Source: Shackletoniella antarctica | Lineage (GTDB): Bacteria > Cyanobacteriota > Cyanobacteriia > Phormidesmidales > Phormidesmidaceae | Reading direction: 5' to 3' | Length of the DNA: 37,879 bases | NCBI GenBank assembly: GCA_003241845.1 | Contig: QBMN01000018.1 | Span: 1 to 37,879, forward strand | In this document: positions 31,371-37,879 of the stretch, piece by piece | Layout: each line of letters begins with the position of its first letter | Position numbering within the stretch: the first letter of the stretch is position 1 | Notes under the pieces: generated by a model | What the model was told of the DNA's origin: nothing | Database searches by the model: none | The model's input: the letters and a program-made list of their open reading frames with translations, nothing else | Translations under genes and position numbers: made by a program

Positions 31371-31844
31371 ATGGCTAACGACACAACGAATCGGGAACTG
31401 TCTTACACTAGCTCGCTCTCTGAGGCTGATCTGGAGGCGGCCTCTTACCTAGACACCATTGAGGCGGTGATCTCTAGCCTCGACCAGGGGGATGGCGCTA
31501 TGGTCAGCCAGACCGCCGAGGGGCACCTGTGGAGGTTTAAGTACGGCAGCGTAGAAGTGTACGTGCAGCTCACGGGCGAAACCGAGACCGACACGCTGAC
31601 GGTGTGGTCGCCAGTGCTAAAGCTGCCCGCCAAAGAGGAGCCTCGGCTAACGAAGCTGCTGCTAGAGAAAAACTGCAATGAAACCCTTGAGGCCCGCTTT
31701 GGCATCTCTGGCGATCAGGTGCTGGTGATTTCGAGCCGCATTCTTAAAGATATTTCCGCCGCTGAGATTTCGCGGCTGATGACCATTGTGGCCACCATTG
31801 CCGACGACTCCGACGAGGCGCTGGTCGAAGAATTTGGCATGTAG
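31371..31844 (+). CDS. YbjN domain-containing protein
   Basis: 157 residues with a YbjN-type alpha/beta fold (an E. coli-like sensory regulator family related to type III secretion chaperones). Blocks: SYLDTIEAVISSLDQGD, HLWRFKYGSVEVYVQLTG, DTLTVWSPVLKLPAK, RLTKLLLEKNCNETLEARFG and VLVISSRILKDISAAEISRL. Acidic and soluble. In cyanobacteria YbjN genes are usual single-copy conserved genes; the function is unclear. Plain ATG start. Upstream lies the MITE-like element, 170 bp away. Confidence 0.85.
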   Translation: MANDTTNRELSYTSSLSEADLEAASYLDTIEAVISSLDQGDGAMVSQTAEGHLWRFKYGSVEVYVQLTGETETDTLTVWSPVLKLPAKEEPRLTKLLLEKNCNETLEARFGISGDQVLVISSRILKDISAAEISRLMTIVATIADDSDEALVEEFGM

Positions 31845-31924
31845 AATGCGGCCTGCGGGAATAAGGGTTTACCGTAAGCGGCTGGCGGTATAGGAACCGA
31901 CCTGAGACCGTGAACCCAGCTTTC

Positions 31925-33136
31925 CTAGGCTCTCGCTTCTTCGATGACCGATTTAGCGATGGAGGGCAGCTGCAATCCCGGTGGGTACTGCCCCTCTTCT
32001 TTGATGCGCTCAATCATGGCGGGGGAAATGCGCAGGCCGAGGCGATCGGCGATCGCCCGCACCACATCCCCGCGATCAATGGTGCCCGCCACGGCATCGG
32101 CGGGGGTGAGCACCGTCAGCCGAGGCAGGTTGAGGGCTTCAAGCTGGTCGATGGCTTCGGTCAGGGGCGTATTTTCTCGCACCGAGGGAATCTCTAGCAG
32201 GGGCTTGGCGATGTGGCTGAGGGGCAGGGCTTCCCACTGGCTGCGCTCGATCGCCCGCATCGCATCAATGCTGACCAGGCCCCGGTAGCGCCCTTCAGAG
32301 GCGGCAAAGTAGGCGGGGGGGCGGTTTTCTTCGAGCAGATAGGTGTCGGCAAACTGCCGCAGCGGCATGTCGGCATCGACCACTTTAAAGTCGCGGGCCA
32401 TGGCATCAACCACGGTGAGGGCCAGCATCGCCTCTTGCAGGTTGGTGACCTGGTTGTAGGAGGCGGCGTTGCGCAGGGCAAACCAGCCGATCGCCGCAAT
32501 CCAAAATCCTGAAAACGCCTGGTAGGCCAAGGCCATTGCCAGACCAAAGGTGATCGCCAGCCAGCCCAAGATCTGGCCAGAGCGCGCCGCCCAGCGAATG
32601 CCCTTGATGCGGCTGCCGGTGCCCTTCCACACCAGGGCTTTGAGCACCTGGCCACCGTCGAGGGGCAGGCCGGGAATCATATTGAACAGGGTCAGCACCA
32701 GATTGATCTGGGCGACGCTGCCCGTGATCACCGCCACCGGCGTGGGCAACCCAGGGATCAGGGAAACAGCGGTGAGAATTAGAAACAGGCCAAGGCTGAC
32801 CAGGGGGCCGGCGATCGCCACCTTAAAGGCATTCCCCGGCGTTTTTGACTCTTTGTCGATGGAGGCAATGCCGCCAAACAAAAACAGCGTGATCGAGTTG
32901 ACCGCAATGCCCTGCATTTTGGCGGCAATGCTGTGGCCCAGCTCGTGGAGCAGCACCGAGGCAAACAGCAGCAGCGCCAGGGCAAAGCCCATGACCCAGG
33001 CCAGGTTGCCCCAGGCCGAGTGCCAGCTGGGTTCTAGCCCGTAGGACACGGTCACCAGCAGCAAAATAATGAACCAGGAACTATCAATAAATAGGGGAAT
33101 GCCTAAGATAGCCCCAATACGCCAGCTGGATTGCAT
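31925..33136 (-). CDS. Site-2 (M50) metalloprotease with C-terminal CBS pair
   Basis: 403 residues. The zinc motif HELGH is at 64-68 (VLLHELGHSIAAK) inside the second transmembrane segment, and the third ligand is D160 in MIPGLPLDGGQVLKAL. Six hydrophobic segments lie in the first ~210 residues. Two CBS domains follow (about 235-290 and 305-365: VDAMARDFKVVDADMPL and LLEIPSVRENTPLTEA). This is the cyanobacterial/chloroplast M50B family with CBS, similar to EGY-type and SpoIVFB enzymes; it cuts membrane-anchored substrates such as anti-sigma factors, with CBS domains sensing nucleotides. It lies downstream of psaK on the same strand (186-bp gap). Confidence 0.93.
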   Translation of the reverse strand: MQSSWRIGAILGIPLFIDSSWFIILLLVTVSYGLEPSWHSAWGNLAWVMGFALALLLFASVLLHELGHSIAAKMQGIAVNSITLFLFGGIASIDKESKTPGNAFKVAIAGPLVSLGLFLILTAVSLIPGLPTPVAVITGSVAQINLVLTLFNMIPGLPLDGGQVLKALVWKGTGSRIKGIRWAARSGQILGWLAITFGLAMALAYQAFSGFWIAAIGWFALRNAASYNQVTNLQEAMLALTVVDAMARDFKVVDADMPLRQFADTYLLEENRPPAYFAASEGRYRGLVSIDAMRAIERSQWEALPLSHIAKPLLEIPSVRENTPLTEAIDQLEALNLPRLTVLTPADAVAGTIDRGDVVRAIADRLGLRISPAMIERIKEEGQYPPGLQLPSIAKSVIEEARA

Positions 33137-33322
33137 CGCCCTAACCTCTTAACGCCAACCCAGACGCCGATGCCCCCTGTAATTTATCTGGGGGCGATCG
33201 GGGCTGGGGTATGGTCTTATTCTATCAACGGGTTAGCGATAGCGTTGGCCACCTCGCCTAGGCCACCTTTTTCTAGAACAGAGAGCAGAGCCAAGCCTAG
33301 AGCAGCGAGCTGGCGTAGGGAG

Positions 33323-33595
33323 CTACAGCAGCCCAGCGTTGGCCATGCCCAAAATCATGCCCGCGCCAAGAATGTGGCCCAGACTGGCGATCGCCAGCAG
33401 CTCGGGCAGGCCAAAGCCCTCAAATACCAGGGGCAAACCCACGGGCAGGGCGGGGCCAACCCCAGGCTTTTGAATGGCGTACTTGCCAATGGCCAGCACA
33501 AATAGGTTGCAGGTAATCATGACCAGCGCCACTTTATACGACCACTCAGGGGTGGTGGGCACAGTTTGAGCCAGCAGCAGGGTAGAAAACAGCAA
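33323..33595 (-). CDS. psaK: Photosystem I reaction centre subunit PsaK
   Basis: 90 residues with two transmembrane helices (WSYKVALVMITCNLFVLAIG and LPELLAIASLGHILGAGMIL). The mature N-terminus and GKYAIQKPGVGPALP loop are typical for PsaK, a peripheral PSI subunit that binds chlorophyll and helps in state transitions. The only start is TTG 33595, supported by GGAG 8 nt upstream on the minus strand; the frame is closed by TAA 20 codons earlier and no ATG exists. A TATAAT box (33643-33648, minus strand) lies 47 bp upstream. Confidence 0.93.
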   Translation of the reverse strand: MLFSTLLLAQTVPTTPEWSYKVALVMITCNLFVLAIGKYAIQKPGVGPALPVGLPLVFEGFGLPELLAIASLGHILGAGMILGMANAGLL

Positions 33596-33642
33596 TGTTA
33601 TGTCTCCGATAGAGGTTTAAGATCAAGATTTAACGTCTCTGA

Positions 33643-33648
33643 ATTATA
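33643..33648 (-). promoter_or_regulatory. Candidate -10 box for psaK
   Basis: TATAAT on the minus strand within TTTTTATAATTC, 47 bp before the TTG start. No perfect -35 at 17 bp. TTAAA-type hexamers in GTTAAATCTTGATCTTAAAC (33616-33635) lie between it and psaK and are not a good match to the HLR1 site of RpaB. Confidence 0.4.
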
Positions 33649-33693
33649 AAAATCTCCTGACACCCCTCTGACAGAATGTTCAATAGAGTTAAC

Positions 33694-34347
33694 ATGCGGG
33701 TCAAAATTTGCGGCATTACTCAGGCTGAGCAGGCGATCGCGATCGCCCGTCACGGCGCGACCCACCTGGGCTTTATCTGCGTGCCCCCGTCGCCCCGCTA
33801 CATCACCGCTGCGGCTCTAGCTGACATTACCCAGGCGCTTGACGCGGCGGGGGTGGCCGTTAAGACGGTGGGGGTGTTTGCCGATGCGCCGCTAACGGAG
33901 ATCTGCACCGTGGCCCGCCAGGCCAACCTCAGCCACCTTCAGCTGCACGGCCAAGAAACCCCAGAGCAGTGCCAGGCTTTGCAAGCCGAACTGCCAGGTA
34001 TCGCGATCATTAAGGCTATTCGCGTGCGCACAAACGCCGATCTGGCCCGCGCTGAAGCCTATACGCCCCACGTGGAGGCGCTGCTGCTCGATGCCTACCA
34101 CCCCCAGCAGCTCGGCGGCACGGGGCTGACCCTCGATTGGGATGCCCTGGTGGCCTTTAAACCCGCCTGCCCCTGGCTGCTGGCCGGGGGGCTGACCCCC
34201 GAGAATGTGCCCACGGCACTTTCGACCCTGACGCCCGATGGCATTGACCTCTCTAGCGGCGTGGAGCAGCGCCCTGGGGTGAAAGATTTGGCCCTGGTAG
34301 AGCAGCTGTTTGAGCAACTACAACCATGGCTGAGCCTCAAAACCTAA
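33694..34347 (+). CDS. trpF: Phosphoribosylanthranilate isomerase
   Basis: 217 residues from ATG 33694 (MRVKICGITQ); ATG 33676 six codons upstream is also open, but the family starts with xVKICG. TrpF catalyses the Amadori rearrangement in tryptophan synthesis, in a TIM barrel. Motifs: KICGITQAEQAIAIARHG, LGFICVPPSPRYI, LQLHGQETPEQCQAL, LLLDAYHPQQLGGTGLTLDW (with catalytic Asp) and the phosphate-binding LLAGGLTPENVPTAL and GIDLSSGVEQRPGVKD. Divergent from psaK; the 80-98 bp between them must hold both promoters. No other trp gene nearby. Confidence 0.95.
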   Translation: MRVKICGITQAEQAIAIARHGATHLGFICVPPSPRYITAAALADITQALDAAGVAVKTVGVFADAPLTEICTVARQANLSHLQLHGQETPEQCQALQAELPGIAIIKAIRVRTNADLARAEAYTPHVEALLLDAYHPQQLGGTGLTLDWDALVAFKPACPWLLAGGLTPENVPTALSTLTPDGIDLSSGVEQRPGVKDLALVEQLFEQLQPWLSLKT

Positions 34348-34351
34348 ATGC

Positions 34352-36565
34352 CTACGGCTGGGTGCTTTCTCCATGGGTGAGCAGCTGCTCGATCGCCGTC
34401 AATCGGTGCTGCCACGATCGCAGCCGGTAGCTGCTGTTCGCCGTATCCACCAAGACCCCTTGGTTTAGCGGTGTGCGCACCCGCGCCAGCCCCGCTTTGA
34501 CATTTTCTAGATGGCGGCGCGATGGCTCTTGGGCCAGGGCGTCAAACTCGCTGCCCAGGTCATTGACCTGGCCAATCCAGGGTTCTAGGGCATTGCGATC
34601 CATCCAGAGGCGCTGCTGGGTCAGCAGCCAGCTCCACTCGCGCTGGAGCGCTGCGTAGCGGCTGGCGGCCATGGCGTAGGGGGTGGCGGGGCCGAGCTGG
34701 CTGCTGTTGTGGTTTTGGGTTTGGGCCAGCATGGTGTTTAGCTCGGCATTTAAGTCAGCGGCAGCAAACAGGGCGTAGCCGGGGGTGGGCAGGTCGCGGC
34801 TGGCCTGCATTTGGTCAACCGTGGCGGCGTTCGACAAATTCAGCAGTCGAATGCCCGGTATCACCAGGGCAGACCCAAAGGATTCATTCACTAGCCAAGG
34901 CTGCACCAGGCGCTCAAAGCCGCTGGTGTCGGCGGCGTAGCTCATCAGCACAATCCAGTCAAGGTAGCTGGCCCGTGCCCAGGTGCCCCAGTCTTGCTGA
35001 ATGCGCTGCAACCGCTCGTGCTCGGGGTTGGCAAACACCGCCGCCGACATCACCAGGCCGGGGCGCTGCCGCCGCAGGGTGCCAGAAATGGTCTCCACAA
35101 ACGAGGTCACCTGCTGCACCCGAAACTCGGTCCAGCGCTCCCACAGCACCTGCTGCTGAATCTGCTGGTTGCGGTCGAGGGCCGCGACGGGGCGGGGGCT
35201 AAGGGTAGTCGGGTCGACCCCAGTAATGCTCTCGAACCGCCAGCGGGCCACCTCGCCATAGCCGTAGGTGCGGTTGGCCCCTGGGTCTTGAAAGGGGTAG
35301 CGAATGTAGTCGAGGTGCAGCCCGTCTACGTCATACTCGGTGACGATTTCGGTCATTAGCCGGGTGAGGTAGCTGCGCACCTCGGGGTTGGCGGGGTCTA
35401 AAAAAGGCTTGTCTTGCCCCCTGGGGATCAGGTTACCGCTGTTGTCGTAGGCAGCCCAGCTGGGCTGTCGGGCAATCACCGGGCCGGGGTAGTCGGCGGG
35501 CTGGTTGAGCAGACGGTTGTGGCGCTGGTTGCCAGCGGCAAACACCCACACCCAGGCGTGCAGGGTCATGCCCCGCTGGTGGGCCAGATCCACGGCGGCA
35601 GCGAGGGGGTCCCAGCCTTGGGTGAGGGGATTTTGCTCGGGGGCAACCCGGCTGGGGTAGATGGTGTAGCCCGCGTTGACGGTTTCAAAGAAAACCGTGT
35701 TGATGCCAGCGGCGGCCAGCTGGTCAAAGATCTGGCTCAGCCCCTGGGGCGATCGCGCCTGCACAATGGTGCCGCGATCTAGCCAGATCGCTCGCACCTC
35801 GCCCTGGGACACCGATTGCTCGGAGGGGAAGTTGTCCCACAGGGCCGATCGCGCTGCCAGCCAGCGATCGCGCACTTCGCTGTGCCTGCCTGCGGCCAGC
35901 AGCCCATCCCAGTCATTGAGCAGTTTTTGGGCCTCATCCAGGGTGGGGTGCAGCAGCGCCCCTCGACCCGATACATTCACCTGCTCGGCGGCAGCGGTGA
36001 GCACGGGCAGGCGATCGGGCAGGGCCAGAACTGTAGATGCATCCAGAGAATTCGCCATAATCAGGGCGCTCTCGAAGCGGCCAATCAGGTTTTTTAGCTC
36101 CTGCTGCATGGCCAAAAACACCACCGGGCTGGGGGGCCGCCCGGCAGGCGATAGCTCAATTACCGCCGGGGCAATCTGCTCTGCCGGGTCCCCCGACTCG
36201 GGGCTGAGAGAGTCGGCTGCGGGAACCTGGGGATTGGTCTGGATGGTTCTAGGCCGCTGGGAGGGCGGCAGCGGTGGCCCCGTCGGCACCACGGTGGGTC
36301 GCCGCCCAGGGCGGGGGGGTGGCTCAACGGCGGGCACCAGGGGAAAGCCCTCTGCTTCGGGATCGCTATTTTCAGGGTCTCTGTTGAGGTCGAGGTATAG
36401 ATCTAAATCGTCGGTGAGGGCGGCAGACTGCTCAAGTCCCTGTGCTGATGGGTCAGCCTGGGCAAGGGCCGGTAGCCCTGGAATGCCCCAGCTGCCAACT
36501 ACGCCTGCAATGGCTACCAGAAAAAGGCCCGGCTGCTGCGTCACGATCTCATCACTCCATTCCAC
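34352..36565 (-). CDS. Exported family-10-like glycosidase (DUF187/GHL10)
   Basis: 737 residues. N-terminal signal: QQPGLFLVAIAGVVGSWGI then LPALAQADP. A Pro/Arg-rich low-complexity region follows (about 75-135). The glycosidase-like TIM barrel (about 260-560) has REVRAIWLDRGTIVQA, INTVFFETVNAGYTIYPS, GMTLHAWVWVFAAGNQRHN, LDPANPEVRSYLTRLMTEIV and YDVDGLHLDYIRYPF. This is the UPF/DUF187 group of GH10-like hydrolases, active on unknown glycans in the periplasm or outside the cell. Plain ATG 36565. It converges with trpF, 4 bp apart. Confidence 0.9.
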   Translation of the reverse strand: MEWSDEIVTQQPGLFLVAIAGVVGSWGIPGLPALAQADPSAQGLEQSAALTDDLDLYLDLNRDPENSDPEAEGFPLVPAVEPPPRPGRRPTVVPTGPPLPPSQRPRTIQTNPQVPAADSLSPESGDPAEQIAPAVIELSPAGRPPSPVVFLAMQQELKNLIGRFESALIMANSLDASTVLALPDRLPVLTAAAEQVNVSGRGALLHPTLDEAQKLLNDWDGLLAAGRHSEVRDRWLAARSALWDNFPSEQSVSQGEVRAIWLDRGTIVQARSPQGLSQIFDQLAAAGINTVFFETVNAGYTIYPSRVAPEQNPLTQGWDPLAAAVDLAHQRGMTLHAWVWVFAAGNQRHNRLLNQPADYPGPVIARQPSWAAYDNSGNLIPRGQDKPFLDPANPEVRSYLTRLMTEIVTEYDVDGLHLDYIRYPFQDPGANRTYGYGEVARWRFESITGVDPTTLSPRPVAALDRNQQIQQQVLWERWTEFRVQQVTSFVETISGTLRRQRPGLVMSAAVFANPEHERLQRIQQDWGTWARASYLDWIVLMSYAADTSGFERLVQPWLVNESFGSALVIPGIRLLNLSNAATVDQMQASRDLPTPGYALFAAADLNAELNTMLAQTQNHNSSQLGPATPYAMAASRYAALQREWSWLLTQQRLWMDRNALEPWIGQVNDLGSEFDALAQEPSRRHLENVKAGLARVRTPLNQGVLVDTANSSYRLRSWQHRLTAIEQLLTHGESTQP

Positions 36566-36680
36566 GGCGCTAATTGTGGCATAGGCCAGCCCGAGCGGCG
36601 ATCGCCCCTAGAGGCTCACCCGCTAGCGGATCCGCTCGCTGTTGAGTACCGTGACCCACACCACCCTTTCAGTAAACCCA

Positions 36681-37879
36681 CTAGGCAGGCAGGCTCACCG
36701 TAAAGGTGGTGCCCACCCCCACCCGACTGGTGACTTTGATCGTGCCCTGCTGGAGCTGCACAAACTGCTTCACAATGCTCAGCCCCAGGCCCGTACCGGG
36801 AATATTGCTGACGTTTTGGCCCCGGTGAAACGGCTCAAACAGCTGCTTGCGATCGCCGCTCGAAATGCCAATGCCCTCATCCTGCACCTTGAGAATCACC
36901 TGGCCCCGCTGCTTGGCGAGCTTCAGCCAGATCGCTCGCCCATTGGGGGTGTAGCGAATGGCGTTGGATAGCAGGTTGCTGAGGATTGATCGCAGCAGCC
37001 GCTCGTCGAGGCAGGCCAGCACCTGGCGGCTGCGGCAGACAAACTGAATTGGCCCCTGAGGCCGCTGGTAATCGCCCTCGGCCAGCAGATCTTGGCAAAA
37101 GACCACCAGATCTAGCGGCTTGGGGTTGACCGAGAGCACCTTGGCCTCAATTTTGCCGATCACCAGAATGTCGTCGATCATCTGGGTCATGCGCTCAACA
37201 TTGGCGTTGATGGTGAGCAGGTAGTCGGTTTTTTCGTCGGGGCGCAGCTGGGTGTCGTAGCGGTTGAGCGACGACACCGTCAGGGCAATGTTGTTGAGCG
37301 GGTTGCGAAACTCATGGCAGACCATGGAGACAAAGCGCGATCGCATGTCGCTCAGCTGCCGCAGCTGCTGGTTAGCGTTTTGCAGCTCAGCGGTGCGCTC
37401 CTGCACCTTTTGCTCTAGCTCTTCGTTGGCTCGCTGAAGAATTTCTTCGGCCCAGCGCCGCTGGGTGATATCGCGAAAGGTCACCACCGTGCCAATCAGC
37501 CGCCCCTCCTCGTCGCGCATGGGGGTGCTGATATATTCCACCGGAAAGCTGGTGCCGTCTTTGCGCCAAAACACCTCGTTGGTAATGCGCCGCACGCTGC
37601 CGTCTTGAAAGGCGGCGTAGATCGGGCAGGCTTCGCGCTGGTAAGGGCTGCCGTCAGCCAGGGAATGGTGCATCACCGCATGCATCGACTGGCCAATTAG
37701 ATCTTCTGTAGACCAGCCGATCATCTCGGCGGCGGCGGGGTTGACGAAGGTGACGTTGCCCGCCAGGTCTAGCCCATAGACGCCCTCGCCCACGGCGTTG
37801 AGAATTAGCTGGTGCTGGCGACGCAGGTGCTCTAGCTCTTGCCCCAGGGGTTCTTGGCCTGGGGGGGCAGGGGATGGTT
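36681..37879 (-). CDS. PAS-containing sensor histidine kinase (5' partial)
   Basis: Continues beyond the right edge: the frame stays open upstream of the first GTG at 37793 to the window end, and reads a hydrophilic linker (LEHLRRQHQLILNAV just before), so the N-terminus is missing. Visible parts: a PAS domain (GVYGLDLAGNVTFVNPAAAE to VVTFRDITQRRWAEE), a coiled coil (NEELEQKVQERTAELQNANQ), HisKA with phospho-His in VCHEFRNPLNNIAL, and a HATPase with N box LSNLLSNAIRYTPNG, G1 VQDEGIGIS, F FEPFHRG and G2 GTGLGLSIVKQF. It autophosphorylates and passes phosphate to a response regulator; no partner is in the window. Confidence 0.93.
   Translation of the reverse strand, partial: PSPAPPGQEPLGQELEHLRRQHQLILNAVGEGVYGLDLAGNVTFVNPAAAEMIGWSTEDLIGQSMHAVMHHSLADGSPYQREACPIYAAFQDGSVRRITNEVFWRKDGTSFPVEYISTPMRDEEGRLIGTVVTFRDITQRRWAEEILQRANEELEQKVQERTAELQNANQQLRQLSDMRSRFVSMVCHEFRNPLNNIALTVSSLNRYDTQLRPDEKTDYLLTINANVERMTQMIDDILVIGKIEAKVLSVNPKPLDLVVFCQDLLAEGDYQRPQGPIQFVCRSRQVLACLDERLLRSILSNLLSNAIRYTPNGRAIWLKLAKQRGQVILKVQDEGIGISSGDRKQLFEPFHRGQNVSNIPGTGLGLSIVKQFVQLQQGTIKVTSRVGVGTTFTVSLPA

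Noticed and set aside
33239-33282. Terminator after psaK (GGCCACCT ... GGCCACCT before a T-run).
   Set aside because: The two GGCCACCT copies are direct, not inverted, and the T-run is on the opposite strand to psaK.
33616-33635. Possible HLR1 site in front of psaK (GTTAAATCTTGATCTTAAAC).
   Set aside because: The halves lack the TTACA core and the spacing is wrong.
35676-36584. A 302-codon plus-strand frame opposite the GH10-like gene.
   Set aside because: Low-complexity Arg/Ser/Gly composition, opposite a gene with signal peptide and conserved motifs.
1-37879. CRISPR array, prophage, integrase/att sites, tRNA or rRNA genes.
   Set aside because: No regularly spaced repeats, phage genes, integrases or tRNA-like cloverleaf/TPsiC sequences were noticed on reading both strands; tRNAscan and CRISPR finders were not available.

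Overview
This window is a stretch of cyanobacterial chromosome. It carries chlB (light-independent protochlorophyllide reductase), crtB (phytoene synthase), psaK (photosystem I), the photosystem II assembly factor Pam68, a Tab2-type translation factor, an S1 protein of the cyanobacterial Rps1b size and the Ycf21-type chorismate lyase. The HIP1 octamer GCGATCGC, typical of cyanobacteria, is frequent (for example 85-92 and 2099-2106). The DNA looks GC-rich, and several short palindromes resemble repeats I know from filamentous cyanobacteria. A Leptolyngbya/Nodosilinea/Phormidium-like organism is plausible, but this is inference; no rRNA or tRNA gene was recognised.

Layout. 1-5.2 kb: the end of a TPR protein, chorismate lyase (-), a stand-alone allophanate-hydrolase C-terminal-like domain (+), an exported serine protease with two PPC domains (-), and a PilB/GspE N-terminal-like protein without an ATPase domain (+). 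4.7-7.5 kb: a minus-strand cluster coaD, DivIVA-like coiled coil, ruvA, rpsO, pam68. 7.6-11.3 kb: GNAT, miaE, aroQ, a 43-codon small gene with its own promoter and RBS, and cinA. 11.4-15.7 kb: a GT39-like membrane glycosyltransferase (+) converging on a WecA/MraY-type transferase (-), then glyA (-). 16.2-19.5 kb: crtB, a DCC thiol oxidoreductase and chlB in one direction, closed by a perfect 36-bp palindrome. 19.5-22.4 kb: a lipoprotein with an internal duplication, an ArsR regulator, an orphan sugar ABC permease and a PIN-toxin/small-partner pair. 22.4-25.7 kb: rps1B-tab2, a family 4 uracil-DNA glycosylase and a DUF29 protein. 26-31.9 kb: phasin-like protein, AraC regulator with EamA exporter, exported RidA, MarC, a degenerate HD-GYP protein and YbjN. 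31.9-37.9 kb: M50-CBS site-2 protease, psaK, trpF, a GH10-like lipoprotein/exported hydrolase, and a PAS histidine kinase running off the right edge.

Most of the window is housekeeping, photosynthesis and envelope genes in short mixed-strand units. I did not find a phage, CRISPR array, secondary-metabolite cluster or an obvious new multi-gene defence system. The most interesting signals are small: a ~120-bp MITE-like element with TA at both ends (31080-31200), a nested inverted-repeat element (29193-29291), a well-equipped 43-aa gene (9660-9791), and several domain-orphan proteins (ATPase-less PilB-like, HD-GYP without HD, lone AtzF-type domain, exported RidA).
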